Source: Streptomyces sp. LX-29
GTDB taxonomy: Bacteria; Actinomycetota; Actinomycetes; Streptomycetales; Streptomycetaceae
Assembly: GCF_029541745.1 (NCBI RefSeq)
Contig: NZ_CP089746.1
Coordinates: 4,969,559-5,033,558, forward strand
Direction: 5' to 3'
Length of the DNA: 64,000 nt
In this document: piece after piece, positions 1-7,536 of the stretch
Position numbering within the stretch: position 1 is the first letter of the stretch
Layout of the letters: every line of letters starts with the position of its first letter
The notes under the pieces: generated by a model
What the model was told of the DNA's origin: nothing
Seen by the model: only the letters and a program-made list of their open reading frames with translations
Database searches by the model: none
Translations under genes and position numbers: made by a program

Positions 1-947
1 CCGGCCCGGCCGCCGTCGACCCGTCCCGGGTCGCGGTCGTCATCGGCAGCGGCATGGGCGACGCGGAGCTGCACGAGCGGCGCCGCGCCGGCGCGGCGGC
101 GACCGGCGACCGCTGGGCGCCGCTCTTCCCGGTGGCCTCCGCGGTCGCCGGCTGGCTGGGGGCGCGCGGGGCCGGCACCAGCGTCAGCAACGCCTGCTCG
201 GCCGGCGGCTTCGCGCTGTCGATCGCCGCCGACCTGATCCGCTGCGGCGAGGCCGACGTGGTCGTCGCGGGCGGCGCCGACGCCTACAGCCGGGTCGGCC
301 TGGCCGCCTTCAACGCGATGGGCGCCATCGACCCCGAGCGCTGCCGGCCGTTCGACGCGGACCGCCGGGGCGCGGTCTTCGGCGAGGGCGCGGCGGTGCT
401 GGTCCTGGAGTCCGCGGCCCACGCGCGGCGCCGTGGGGCGCGCCGGGGGTACGCCCGGCTGGCCGGGGCGGGCTGGAGCTGCGACGCCCACCACGAGACC
501 GCGCCGGAGCCGGAGGGCGAGCAGATCGGCCGCGCGATGCGGCGGGCGCTGGCCGAGGCCGGGGCGAAGGGCGGCGACATCGGCTGCGTGGTGCCGCACG
601 GCACCGGGACCGAGCTCAACGACGTCGTGGAGAGCCGGGTGCTGGGCGAGGTGCTGGGCGGGGACGCGGGCGGGCCGCCGCTCTACAGCCTGAAGGCGCT
701 GCTCGGGCACACCGGCGGCGCCGCCGCGGCGTTCGGCGCGGTCGCCGCCGCGCTGGTGCTGCACCACCGCACCGTGCCGCCCAACGTGCCGGTCGGCCGT
801 CTCGATCCGCGCTGCCCGGTGCGGCTGCCGGCCGCGGAAGGCCGGCTGGCGGCGCCCGACGTCCTGGTCGACGCCTACGCCTTCGGGGGCAACAACGTCT
901 CGCTGGTGTTCGGGCCGGCGCCGGAGCTCGGGGAGGCGGCCGCATGA
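1..947 (+). CDS. Beta-ketoacyl-ACP synthase (KS-alpha), 5' end cut by the window
   Basis: This is the condensing enzyme of a discrete (type II) polyketide or fatty acid line. The reading frame is open from base 3 and already reads like the KS interior (RVAVVIGSGMG), so the true start lies before the window. The full catalytic triad is visible: the nucleophile Cys in NACSAGG (codon 195-197), a first His in PHGTGTE (597-599) and a second in LLGHTGG (708-710). The glycine-rich C-terminus (AFGGNN) is also typical. Its stop overlaps the start of the next gene as ATGA, so the two are translationally coupled, as in KS/chain-length-factor pairs. Of the three KS-like proteins in the window it is the only one with a complete active site, so it most likely does all the chain extension. 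The FabF/type II KS family is clear; its substrate is not. Confidence 0.93.
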   Translation, partial: GPAAVDPSRVAVVIGSGMGDAELHERRRAGAAATGDRWAPLFPVASAVAGWLGARGAGTSVSNACSAGGFALSIAADLIRCGEADVVVAGGADAYSRVGLAAFNAMGAIDPERCRPFDADRRGAVFGEGAAVLVLESAAHARRRGARRGYARLAGAGWSCDAHHETAPEPEGEQIGRAMRRALAEAGAKGGDIGCVVPHGTGTELNDVVESRVLGEVLGGDAGGPPLYSLKALLGHTGGAAAAFGAVAAALVLHHRTVPPNVPVGRLDPRCPVRLPAAEGRLAAPDVLVDAYAFGGNNVSLVFGPAPELGEAAA

Positions 948-1873
948 GCGCGGGTCGGAGGGACGCCCTGGACGTGGTGGTGTCGGGCATCGGGGTGGTG
1001 TGCCCGGAAGGCCCGCCCGTCGAGGGCTGGTTCGACCATCGCACCGAACTCGGCCGGCGCGGCTACAAGTACCTGCCCGCCGCCTCCCAGTACTTCCTGG
1101 CCGCCGCCCGGCGCGCGCTGGCGCACGGCGGGGACGCCCTGGCGGCGGTCGACCCGGGCCACCGGGGCGCGGCCGTCGGCACCAACACGGCGGTGCACGC
1201 GGTGCACGAGGGGATCGACGACACCGTGCTGCGGGGGAAGCGCGGCGCCGACGACCTCTTCCCGCCCACCGCCCCGTACTTCTCGGTGAACCTCTTCAGC
1301 ACCAAGCTGGCCACCGAGCACGCCGTCAAGGGCTTCAACCTCACCCTGACCACCCCCCGGGTGGCCGGCCTGGAGGCCATCGCGACCGGGATCCGCTGCC
1401 TGGCCGCCGACCGGGCCCGGGCGCTGGTCACCGGGGTCGCCGAGGCCGCCCTCGGCGACCCGGCCGCGGGGGAGGCCGCCGAGGCCGGGGCGGTGGCGCT
1501 GGTGCTGGAGCCGGCCGCCGCCGCGACGGCCCGGGGCGGCCGGGGCCACGGCCGGCTCGCGGTCCGCACCGCCTTCCTGCCGCCGGACGCCCTCGCGGCG
1601 CGCGCGGTCGCCGAGGCGCTGGGCCCGCTGGACGGCGCACCGGTCACGGCGGTGCTCGACGACTCCCCGGTGGCCGAGGCGGTCGCCGCGACCCTGGGCG
1701 CGGACGTCGAGCGGGTCCCCGCCGGCCCCGGCGCGCTGGAGCCGCTGCTGCGGATCGCCGGGGCGCTGCGCGCCGGGGCGCCGCCGTCCCTGGTCGTCAC
1801 CGCGGCGGCCGAGGGACATCTCGCCGTCTGCCGGGTCACCCCGGCCGCGGACCCGCCAGCCGACGGCCGGTGA
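944..1873 (+). CDS. Divergent KS-like / chain-length-factor-like protein
   Basis: This 309-aa thiolase-fold protein starts on the ATG overlapping the previous stop. It keeps the KS-like opening (VVVSGIGVVCPEG), but the nucleophile region reads LTLTTPRVAGLEA, with Thr where Cys is expected, and neither catalytic His motif is present. It is also about 100 residues shorter than a normal KS or CLF. The position right after an intact KS suggests a chain-length-factor-type partner that forms a heterodimer and shapes the chain cavity; that role is inferred from order and fold only. The C-terminal third is Ala-rich and weakly conserved. It could also be a remodelled initiation KS. Confidence 0.75.
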   Translation: MSAGRRDALDVVVSGIGVVCPEGPPVEGWFDHRTELGRRGYKYLPAASQYFLAAARRALAHGGDALAAVDPGHRGAAVGTNTAVHAVHEGIDDTVLRGKRGADDLFPPTAPYFSVNLFSTKLATEHAVKGFNLTLTTPRVAGLEAIATGIRCLAADRARALVTGVAEAALGDPAAGEAAEAGAVALVLEPAAAATARGGRGHGRLAVRTAFLPPDALAARAVAEALGPLDGAPVTAVLDDSPVAEAVAATLGADVERVPAGPGALEPLLRIAGALRAGAPPSLVVTAAAEGHLAVCRVTPAADPPADGR

Positions 1874-1879
1874 GGCGGC

Positions 1880-1995
1880 ACGCGGGAGAAGCGACACGGC
1901 GACACGGCGACACGAGAGCGACAGGGCGACAAGGCGACGCGGCGACGAAGCGACGCGGCGGCGCGGCGGTCCGGAGACGAAGAGACGAGGAGAGA
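1880..1995. repeat. Spacer made of a degenerate GCGACACG-type repeat
   Basis: The gap before the enoyl reductase gene is purine-rich and built from imperfect tandem copies of an 8-9 base word (GCGACACG, GCGACAGG, GCGACAAG, GCGACGCG). It ends in a GGAGAGAGG ribosome binding site. No gene is seen in it. It may simply be a slipped-strand expansion. Confidence 0.6.
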
Positions 1996-2000
1996 GGTCC

Positions 2001-2795
2001 GTGACGGAGTCACTCAAGGGTTCCTGGGCGCTGGTGCTGGGGGTCTCCAGCGGCATCGGGCTCGCCACCGCCCAGCGCCTGGCGCGCGAGGGCGTCAGCG
2101 TGCTCGGCGTCCACTTCGACCTGGGCGAGGGCCAGGAGAAGGCGGCCGTGGCCGCGGAGGAGCTGCGCGCGCTGGGCGTCGAGGCGCACTTCGTCAACGC
2201 CGACGCCGCGCAGGCCGCCACCCGCCGTGCGCTCGTGCCCCGGTTCGCCGAGCTCACCGGCGGCCGCCCGGTGCGGATCCTGCTCCACTCGCTCGCCTTC
2301 GGCACCCTGGCGCCGTACCTCCCCACCGGGGCGGGCAAGCCCGTCACCCCCCGGCAGATGAACATGACGCTGGACGTGATGGCGCACAGCCTCGTCTACT
2401 GGACCCAGGACCTGCACGCCGCCGGGCTGCTCGCCCCGGGGTCCAAGATCTACGCCCTGACCAGCGCCGGGGACACCCATGTCTCCCCGAACTACGGGGC
2501 GGTCTCCGCCGCCAAGACCGCGCTGGAGGCCCATGTCCGGCAGCTCGCCGTGGAGCTCGCCCCCAGCGGGGTGGCGGTCAACGCGCTGCGCGCCGGCGTG
2601 ACCCTGACCCCGTCCCTGGAGCGCATCCCCGAGCACGGCGAGATGGTCGAGCGCGCGGCGCGCACCAACCCGCACGGCCGGCTGACCCGCCCCGACGACG
2701 TGGCCGAGGCGGTGGTGACGCTGTCCCGCACCGCGTCCTCGTGGATCACCGGCAACGTCATCGGCGTGGACGGCGGGGAGGTGCTCACCAGCTGA
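2001..2795 (+). CDS. FabI/FabL-type enoyl-ACP reductase (SDR)
   Basis: This 264-aa short-chain dehydrogenase/reductase starts on a GTG that follows a GGAGAGAGG site. The nucleotide-binding motif is GVSSGIG. The active site has Tyr and Lys separated by six residues (YGAVSAAK), which is the FabI/FabL enoyl reductase signature and differs from the Y-x3-K of FabG-type ketoreductases. The HSLAFG segment also matches the FabI core. The expected role is NAD(P)H-dependent reduction of 2-enoyl-ACP, so at least some double bonds of the growing chain would be saturated. Its stop overlaps the start of the first DsrE-like gene (TGATG), which ties it to the same operon as the ketosynthases. Confidence 0.8.
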   Translation: MTESLKGSWALVLGVSSGIGLATAQRLAREGVSVLGVHFDLGEGQEKAAVAAEELRALGVEAHFVNADAAQAATRRALVPRFAELTGGRPVRILLHSLAFGTLAPYLPTGAGKPVTPRQMNMTLDVMAHSLVYWTQDLHAAGLLAPGSKIYALTSAGDTHVSPNYGAVSAAKTALEAHVRQLAVELAPSGVAVNALRAGVTLTPSLERIPEHGEMVERAARTNPHGRLTRPDDVAEAVVTLSRTASSWITGNVIGVDGGEVLTS

Positions 2796-3121
2796 TGGCC
2801 GAGCACCTGCTGATCGAGAGCACCGGCCCCGACGAGGGCCCCGGCTGCGAGCGCTTCGTCGGCGACGCCGCGCGGCTGGCCGCCGCCGGGGACGAGGTGG
2901 TGCTGTTCCTGGTGGAGAACGGGGTGACCGCCGCGCTGCCCGGGGCGCTGCCCCCGATGGCCGAACTGCTCCGGCACGGCGGCCGGCTCTACGTCGACGG
3001 CTACTCCCTGGGGCGGCGCGCCCTGGCCGCCGCGGACCTGCTGCCCGCGGCCCGGCTCGTGGACATGGACGAGGTGGCCGAGCGGCTGCTGACCCCCGGC
3101 ATACGGGCGGTGTGGCACTGA
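2795..3121 (+). CDS. DsrE-family protein 1 (no conserved Cys)
   Basis: This 108-aa protein has the alternating beta/alpha layout of the DsrE/DsrF/DsrH (TusBCD) family. It opens with a short strand (HLLIES), then GDEVVLFLVENGV, then a second strand ending at LYVDGYSLGRRAL. In sulfur-relay members this last segment holds the persulfide Cys; here Gly-Tyr stands there and the protein has only one Cys, far upstream. It starts inside the stop of the enoyl reductase gene (TGATG) and is followed two bases later by a second DsrE-like gene. Such proteins normally work as hetero-oligomers, so this is probably a structural subunit. Why a sulfur-relay-type trio sits in this operon is unknown. Confidence 0.7.
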   Translation: MAEHLLIESTGPDEGPGCERFVGDAARLAAAGDEVVLFLVENGVTAALPGALPPMAELLRHGGRLYVDGYSLGRRALAAADLLPAARLVDMDEVAERLLTPGIRAVWH

Positions 3122-3122
3122 C

Positions 3123-3539
3123 ATGGCCCACACCGCCCACGGCACCCCGCGCACCGCGGTCCTCTTCGCCCTCTTCGGCGCCCCGCACCAGAACGACATG
3201 CTGCTCAGCGCGCTGCGGCTGGCCCAGGCCGTCCTCGACCGGGGGGCCCGCGTCGCCTTCTGGACCTGCGGCGACTCCACCCATCTGACCCGCACCGGGG
3301 TGGGCGGGGAGCTGCCGCGCAACTACGCCGACTGGGACCGGGCCTACCCGTCCACGGCCCGCGTGATCGGCGATCTGATGGCCGACCACCCCGGGTTGAT
3401 CGACTGGTACGTCTGCCACTTCTGCGCCGAGGCGCGCGGCGCGGCCGACCAGATCCCCGAGGTCCGCACCCGGCAGCCGTTCCTGTTCATGAACCATGTG
3501 CGGGCGGCCGACCAGGCCCTGGTCATGGGGAGGTTCTGA
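3123..3539 (+). CDS. DsrE-family protein 2 (with CxxC, likely catalytic subunit)
   Basis: This 138-aa protein starts one base after the previous stop. It begins with a strand and helix typical of DsrE (TAVLFALFGAPHQ), followed by LAQAVLDRGARVAFWTCGDS. A distinctive WYVCHFCAEARGA segment places two cysteines at the family's functional site, where DsrE and TusD carry the persulfide-bearing Cys. It is the only member of the trio with cysteines there, so if the complex transfers sulfur or reacts with a thiol, this subunit would do it. No cysteine desulfurase, TusA or rhodanese gene is seen nearby. An alternative is a redox or scaffold role for the polyketide enzymes. Confidence 0.7.
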   Translation: MAHTAHGTPRTAVLFALFGAPHQNDMLLSALRLAQAVLDRGARVAFWTCGDSTHLTRTGVGGELPRNYADWDRAYPSTARVIGDLMADHPGLIDWYVCHFCAEARGAADQIPEVRTRQPFLFMNHVRAADQALVMGRF

Positions 3540-3540
3540 G

Positions 3541-3954
3541 ATGACCGAGACCCCCGTGGACCGTCCGGCGCGGCGGCTGCTGGTGGTGGTCGAACGCGGC
3601 TACCGCGGCACGGTCGAGACCCAGTTCGCCGACGTGCTCTACGCCGTACGCGAGTTCCACCAGCGCTCCCGCGGTCTGGACCTGCTGCTGCGCGGGCTGG
3701 CCGCCGGCTACGCGGTGGAGACGGACCATGTGCCCGCCGTCCGGCTGGGCACCCGCACCCTCGACACCCTGCCCGACCCGCGCGCCTCGGTGCGCACCCT
3801 GATCGACGACGGGGTCGGCGTCCACGTCGAGGAGCCCGACCTGGCCCGGCTCGGGCGCAGCGCCGCCGACCGGCTGCTCCCCGGCGCGCGCCGGGTCGCG
3901 GCCCACGCCCTGACCGACCGCTGGAACGACTACGAGCGGGTGTGGTTCCTGTGA
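3541..3954 (+). CDS. DsrE-family protein 3 (no conserved Cys)
   Basis: This 137-aa protein starts one base after the second DsrE-like gene. The core follows the same pattern: RRLLVVVERGYRG, a helix, GLDLLLRGLAAGYAV, then DDGVGVHVEEPDLARLG. The last segment aligns with the place where DsrE-type proteins hold a Cys, and there is none in the protein. It therefore resembles a non-catalytic DsrF or DsrH-like partner. Three consecutive, nearly abutting genes of this family suggest a DsrEFH-like hetero-oligomer. The similarity is of fold and layout, so the assignment is moderate. Confidence 0.62.
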   Translation: MTETPVDRPARRLLVVVERGYRGTVETQFADVLYAVREFHQRSRGLDLLLRGLAAGYAVETDHVPAVRLGTRTLDTLPDPRASVRTLIDDGVGVHVEEPDLARLGRSAADRLLPGARRVAAHALTDRWNDYERVWFL

Positions 3955-4019
3955 CCGCCGCGCCCGCGCCCCACACCCCCGCAGACCCCTCAGCCACCAG
4001 TGAAGGAGCACACGCAACC

Positions 4020-5171
4020 ATGGTTTCCGCCACCGCCACGAGCGGACCGCTCATCTCGGCATGGGCCGCCGTCTCGCCCTGGGGCCTGCGCGGGGAGGAC
4101 TTCGCCTCCGGGCTGCGGTCGGGGCGGCGGGCCGACCGCCCGCTGCCCCGCGAGGAGTGGTCCGTGCCGTACGAGGCTGCCTGTCTGGTCCCGGACTTCG
4201 ACATCAAGGCCGTGCTGGGGCGCAAGGGCACCCGCTCCATGGACCGGGCCACCGGTCTGGCCGTCACCGCCCTCCGGCACCTCCTCGCCGGGGGCGGAGC
4301 GGCAGCGGAGGGCGCCGACGCCGCCGAGGGCGGCCGGCTGGCCGGGGTCGGCGAGGACACCGGCCTGGCACTGGGCACCAGCACCGGCAGCGCGCAGAGC
4401 ATGATGGACTTCACCCGCGACTCGCTCGTCAGCGAGCGGCCCTTCTTCGTCGACCCGGCCCGGTTCCCCAACACGGTGATGAACTGCGCGGCCGGCCAGT
4501 CCGCCATCTGGCACCGGCTCAAGGGCCCCAACACCACCATCGCCGGCGGCCGCGCCACCGGGCTGCTGGCGCTCCAGTACGCGCTGCGCCTGCAGCGCGC
4601 CGGGCGCGCCGGCAGCGTGCTGTGCGGCGCCGTGGAGGAGTTCTCCGCCGCCCGCGCCTGGCTGGAGTGGCACACCCGCGAGGCGGCCGCCGACGGCGCC
4701 GCGACGGACGGCGGGACGCTCGGCGAGGGCGCGGCGGTGTGGCTGCTGGAGCCCGCCGAGACCGCGGCCGGGAACGGGCGACGCGGGCTGGCCGAGGTCG
4801 CCGGCCTCGAGTTCGGCTTCGCCGCCGAGGCCGAGCAGGCCCGCGGTGTGCTCACGGACACCGTGCGTCGGCTCCTGGAGCGCACCGGCACGGCCCCGGG
4901 CGACGTGGGGCTGGTCGCGGACTCCCAGGCGCCGGGCGCCCTCGGGACGGCCGAACGCGCCGCCCTGGACGAGGTGTTCGCCGGCGCGGCCCCGCGCCGG
5001 CTGGCCTGCGCCGACTCGATCGGCGACACCTACGCGGCCTCGGCGGCCTTCCAGGTCGCCGCGGTGCTGGCGCTGGCGGAGACCGGGGAGACGGCGGCCG
5101 GGACGGTCGCCCTGGTCACCTCGGTCGACCGGGACGGCGTGGTCGGCGCGGCGCTGCTGCGCACCCGCTGA
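4020..5171 (+). CDS. Degenerate ketosynthase-like protein (third KS fold)
   Basis: This 383-aa thiolase-fold protein has the KS framework: LISAWAAVSPWG at the N-terminus, GTSTGSAQSMMDF in the middle and GEGAAVWLLEP. The nucleophile region is IAGGRATGLLALQ, with Gly replacing Cys, and the two His positions read ADSQAPG and CADSIGD. It therefore cannot condense in the usual way and may act as a chain-length factor, a decarboxylating initiation partner or a scaffold. The ATG at 4020 was chosen because AAGGAG stands 11 bases upstream; a GTG at 3951 overlapping the previous stop (GTGA) is an alternative that adds 23 residues. Confidence 0.75.
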   Translation: MVSATATSGPLISAWAAVSPWGLRGEDFASGLRSGRRADRPLPREEWSVPYEAACLVPDFDIKAVLGRKGTRSMDRATGLAVTALRHLLAGGGAAAEGADAAEGGRLAGVGEDTGLALGTSTGSAQSMMDFTRDSLVSERPFFVDPARFPNTVMNCAAGQSAIWHRLKGPNTTIAGGRATGLLALQYALRLQRAGRAGSVLCGAVEEFSAARAWLEWHTREAAADGAATDGGTLGEGAAVWLLEPAETAAGNGRRGLAEVAGLEFGFAAEAEQARGVLTDTVRRLLERTGTAPGDVGLVADSQAPGALGTAERAALDEVFAGAAPRRLACADSIGDTYAASAAFQVAAVLALAETGETAAGTVALVTSVDRDGVVGAALLRTR

Positions 5172-5215
5172 CCGGGACGACCGGCGGACGAGGACACGGA
5201 CAGGAGACGAGCGAG

Positions 5216-6181
5216 ATGACGACGGCAGTGCGGGACGAGACGCGGGACGGCCGGGCGGGCGGCCCCCGCACGGCGCTGGTCTTCCCCGGCCAGGGCGCCC
5301 AGAAGCAGGGCATGGGCGCCGTCTGGCGGGACAGCGCCGCCTGGCCGGTGGTGGCCGAGATCTCCGAGTACATCGGGATGGACGTCGAGGACCTGATCCT
5401 CCGGGCCGACGACGCGACGCTCAGGCGCACCGACCTGGCGCAGATCGCGGTGTTCAGCACCGAGGTGCTGGCCTACCGGGAGGCGGCCGCCGCCGGGGCG
5501 CTGGGCCGGGTGGTGGCCTGCGCCGGACACAGCCTGGGGGAGTACACCGCCCTGCACGCCGCCGGGGTGCTGTCGCTCGCCGACACGGCCCGGCTGATCG
5601 CCGCCCGCGGCCGGGCGATGCGCGAGGCAGCGGAGACCGCCCCCGGCACCATGGCGGCGATCGTCAAGCTGACCACCCCGGTGGTGGAGGAGCTGACGGA
5701 GGCGGCGCGCGCGACCGGGCAGCGGGTCTGGGTGGCCAATGTCAACGCGCCCGGCGCGGTGGTGGTCTCCGGTACGGCGGAGGGGGTGGCGGCCCTGGAG
5801 GAGCCGGCCCGCGAGGCCGGCGGCAAGCTGATCCGGATCGCCGTCGGCGGGGCCTTCCACAGCCCGCTGATGGCACCGGCCGCCGACGCGCTGGGCATCG
5901 CCCTGGAGACGGCGGACTTCGCCCCCGGGACGGTCCCCGTGGTCGCCAACGTGGACGCCCGCCCGCACCCCGGATCCGAGGCGTGGCGGGAGCGCGAACT
6001 GCGCCAGCTCACCAGCCCGGTGCGCTGGGAGGAGAGCGTGCGCACCCTCGCCGAGGAGCTCGGCTGCACCCGCTTCCTGGAGCTGGGACCGGGGCGTCAG
6101 CTCATCGGGATGATCCGGCGGATCGCGACCGACGTGGAGAGGGTCGCCGTCGACAAACCCGAAGTGCTGACCGCGATATGA
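5216..6181 (+). CDS. Malonyl-CoA:ACP malonyltransferase (FabD-like)
   Basis: This 321-aa acyltransferase should load malonyl units onto the ACP two genes downstream. The oxyanion motif is FPGQGAQKQGMG, the nucleophile Ser lies in GHSLGEY and the catalytic His in AFHSPLM. The C-terminal LGPGRQL motif is also present, so the family features are complete. The start was set at the ATG preceded by CAGGAGACG; about 15 residues come before the conserved core. A dedicated copy inside the operon suggests the pathway does not rely on the housekeeping fabD. Specificity for malonyl rather than methylmalonyl is inferred from the FabD-like motif set. Confidence 0.92.
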   Translation: MTTAVRDETRDGRAGGPRTALVFPGQGAQKQGMGAVWRDSAAWPVVAEISEYIGMDVEDLILRADDATLRRTDLAQIAVFSTEVLAYREAAAAGALGRVVACAGHSLGEYTALHAAGVLSLADTARLIAARGRAMREAAETAPGTMAAIVKLTTPVVEELTEAARATGQRVWVANVNAPGAVVVSGTAEGVAALEEPAREAGGKLIRIAVGGAFHSPLMAPAADALGIALETADFAPGTVPVVANVDARPHPGSEAWRERELRQLTSPVRWEESVRTLAEELGCTRFLELGPGRQLIGMIRRIATDVERVAVDKPEVLTAI

Positions 6182-6249
6182 CCTCGCGTCGGGGGCTGGC
6201 ACGATAGGCGGCGTCACCATCCCCCGATTCTGATGAGGAGTCACTCCCC

Positions 6250-6501
6250 GTGAATGACACCGCCGTTATCGACATGGAAGACCTGCGGGCCACCGTCGCC
6301 GAGGTGCTGGACATCGACGAGGACCTGCTGACCGACGAGGCGCATTTCACCGAGGACCTGGACGTCGACTCGCTGATGGCGCTCGGCGTCATGGTCGTCC
6401 TGGAGAAGAAGTACGAGGTCAAGCTCCGGGAAGAGGAGCTCAAGGACATCACCAGCCTGCGCCGGGTGCACGACCTGCTCGCAGAGAAAATAAGGAAGTA
6501 G
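6250..6501 (+). CDS. Acyl carrier protein of the discrete PKS/FAS line
   Basis: This 83-aa acidic carrier protein starts on a GTG after a GAGGAG site. The phosphopantetheine Ser is in EDLDVDSLMAL. It has the expected four-helix pattern and length. It lies between the malonyltransferase and the dehydratase, so it is the natural carrier for chain extension. It differs in sequence from the other two carrier domains in the cluster (19854-20114 and the C-terminus of the 20124-21152 product), which points to separate acyl and aminoacyl carriers. Confidence 0.92.
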   Translation: MNDTAVIDMEDLRATVAEVLDIDEDLLTDEAHFTEDLDVDSLMALGVMVVLEKKYEVKLREEELKDITSLRRVHDLLAEKIRK

Positions 6502-6513
6502 AAGAGAAGGAAG

Positions 6514-7449
6514 ATGCCGACCCTCAGCAGTGTCACCCCGGTCGACGGCACGCCGGAGATTCTCGAGTCCGGGGCGGGCGACGGCGCCCGCGCCCGGACC
6601 CGGGTCACCGTCACGGAAGACAGCGAAAAGGTGTTCGTCGGCCATTACCCGGGATTTCCGATATTCCCGGGTGTGTGCATCGTCGAGTATGTGCACCGCA
6701 GTGCGCTGGCCACCTTCCCCGAGCCGGGCGAAGCCTGGTCCCTGGCGGCCGTCGAGTCGACCCGGTTCCTCAGCCCGGTCTTCCCCGGCGACACCCTCAC
6801 CACCGAGATCACCTGGACCCGGCGCGGGGACGGCTGGCGCTGCCAGGCCGTCGCCGGCACCGAGCGCGGCCCGTCCGCCAAGGTCCGGCTGCGCTACGCG
6901 ACCGAGCCGGCGGCCTGGACGGGGGAGCCCCCGGTGAGTCCGCCGGCCGCGGAGACGGCCGCCGCCCCGCTCACCACCGAGGCGATCAAGCGGATCCTGC
7001 CGCACCGCTACCCGATGCTGCTGGTGGACCGGGTCGAGGCGCTGGTGCCCGGCGAGCGGCTGACCGCCGTGAAGTCCGTCAGCTGCAACGAGCCCTGGTA
7101 CCAGGCGCTGCCGGACAAGGCGGCCGCCACGGACTACCACTACCCCGAGACCCTGCTGGTCGAGTCCTGGTGCCAGTCGGCGGGGGTGCTGGTCGCCCAC
7201 GACACGCCCAACCCCGATGTGCTGGCCGGACAGGTCATGCTCTTCGGCGCCATCTCCGACGTCGCCTATCTGCGCCCGGTGCGCCCCGGCGACGTGGTCG
7301 AACACCGGGTCCGGCTGGTGCGCGCGCTGCGCGACACCATGTTCGTCGAGGGGGAGAGTCTGGTCGCGGGCGAGCCCGTGATGAGGGTCGGCTCGGTGGT
7401 GATGGCGATGCGCCCCGCCGAGGAGCTGACCGGCCGCCCGACGGCGTGA
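6514..7449 (+). CDS. Double-hotdog dehydratase (FabA/FabZ-like tandem)
   Basis: This 311-aa protein holds two FabZ-like hotdog domains joined by a Pro/Ala-rich linker (about residues 135-150). The first has HYPGFPIFPGVCIVEY, with the His and a Glu in the usual dehydratase positions. The second begins with ILPHRYPMLLVDRV, the FabZ opening, and has DYHYPETLLVESW, again with a His and a Glu. Both halves could therefore be active, unlike pairs in which one half is dead. It should dehydrate 3-hydroxyacyl-ACP to enoyl-ACP, and one half may isomerise or accept another chain length. It follows the ACP gene by 12 bases. Confidence 0.85.
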   Translation: MPTLSSVTPVDGTPEILESGAGDGARARTRVTVTEDSEKVFVGHYPGFPIFPGVCIVEYVHRSALATFPEPGEAWSLAAVESTRFLSPVFPGDTLTTEITWTRRGDGWRCQAVAGTERGPSAKVRLRYATEPAAWTGEPPVSPPAAETAAAPLTTEAIKRILPHRYPMLLVDRVEALVPGERLTAVKSVSCNEPWYQALPDKAAATDYHYPETLLVESWCQSAGVLVAHDTPNPDVLAGQVMLFGAISDVAYLRPVRPGDVVEHRVRLVRALRDTMFVEGESLVAGEPVMRVGSVVMAMRPAEELTGRPTA

Positions 7450-7536
7450 CCGTCCCCTGGCCTCCCTCCCGTGACTCCCCTATCCGCACGTCCGCAAGCG
7501 ATGTCCAGCGTCAAGCGATCGACAGGAGCACCAGAA

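Noticed and set aside
1063..2013. Long antisense frames over the KS and reductase genes
   Set aside because: High GC at third positions removes stops from shadow frames; their composition (Arg, Pro, Ala, Gly) is typical of shadows.
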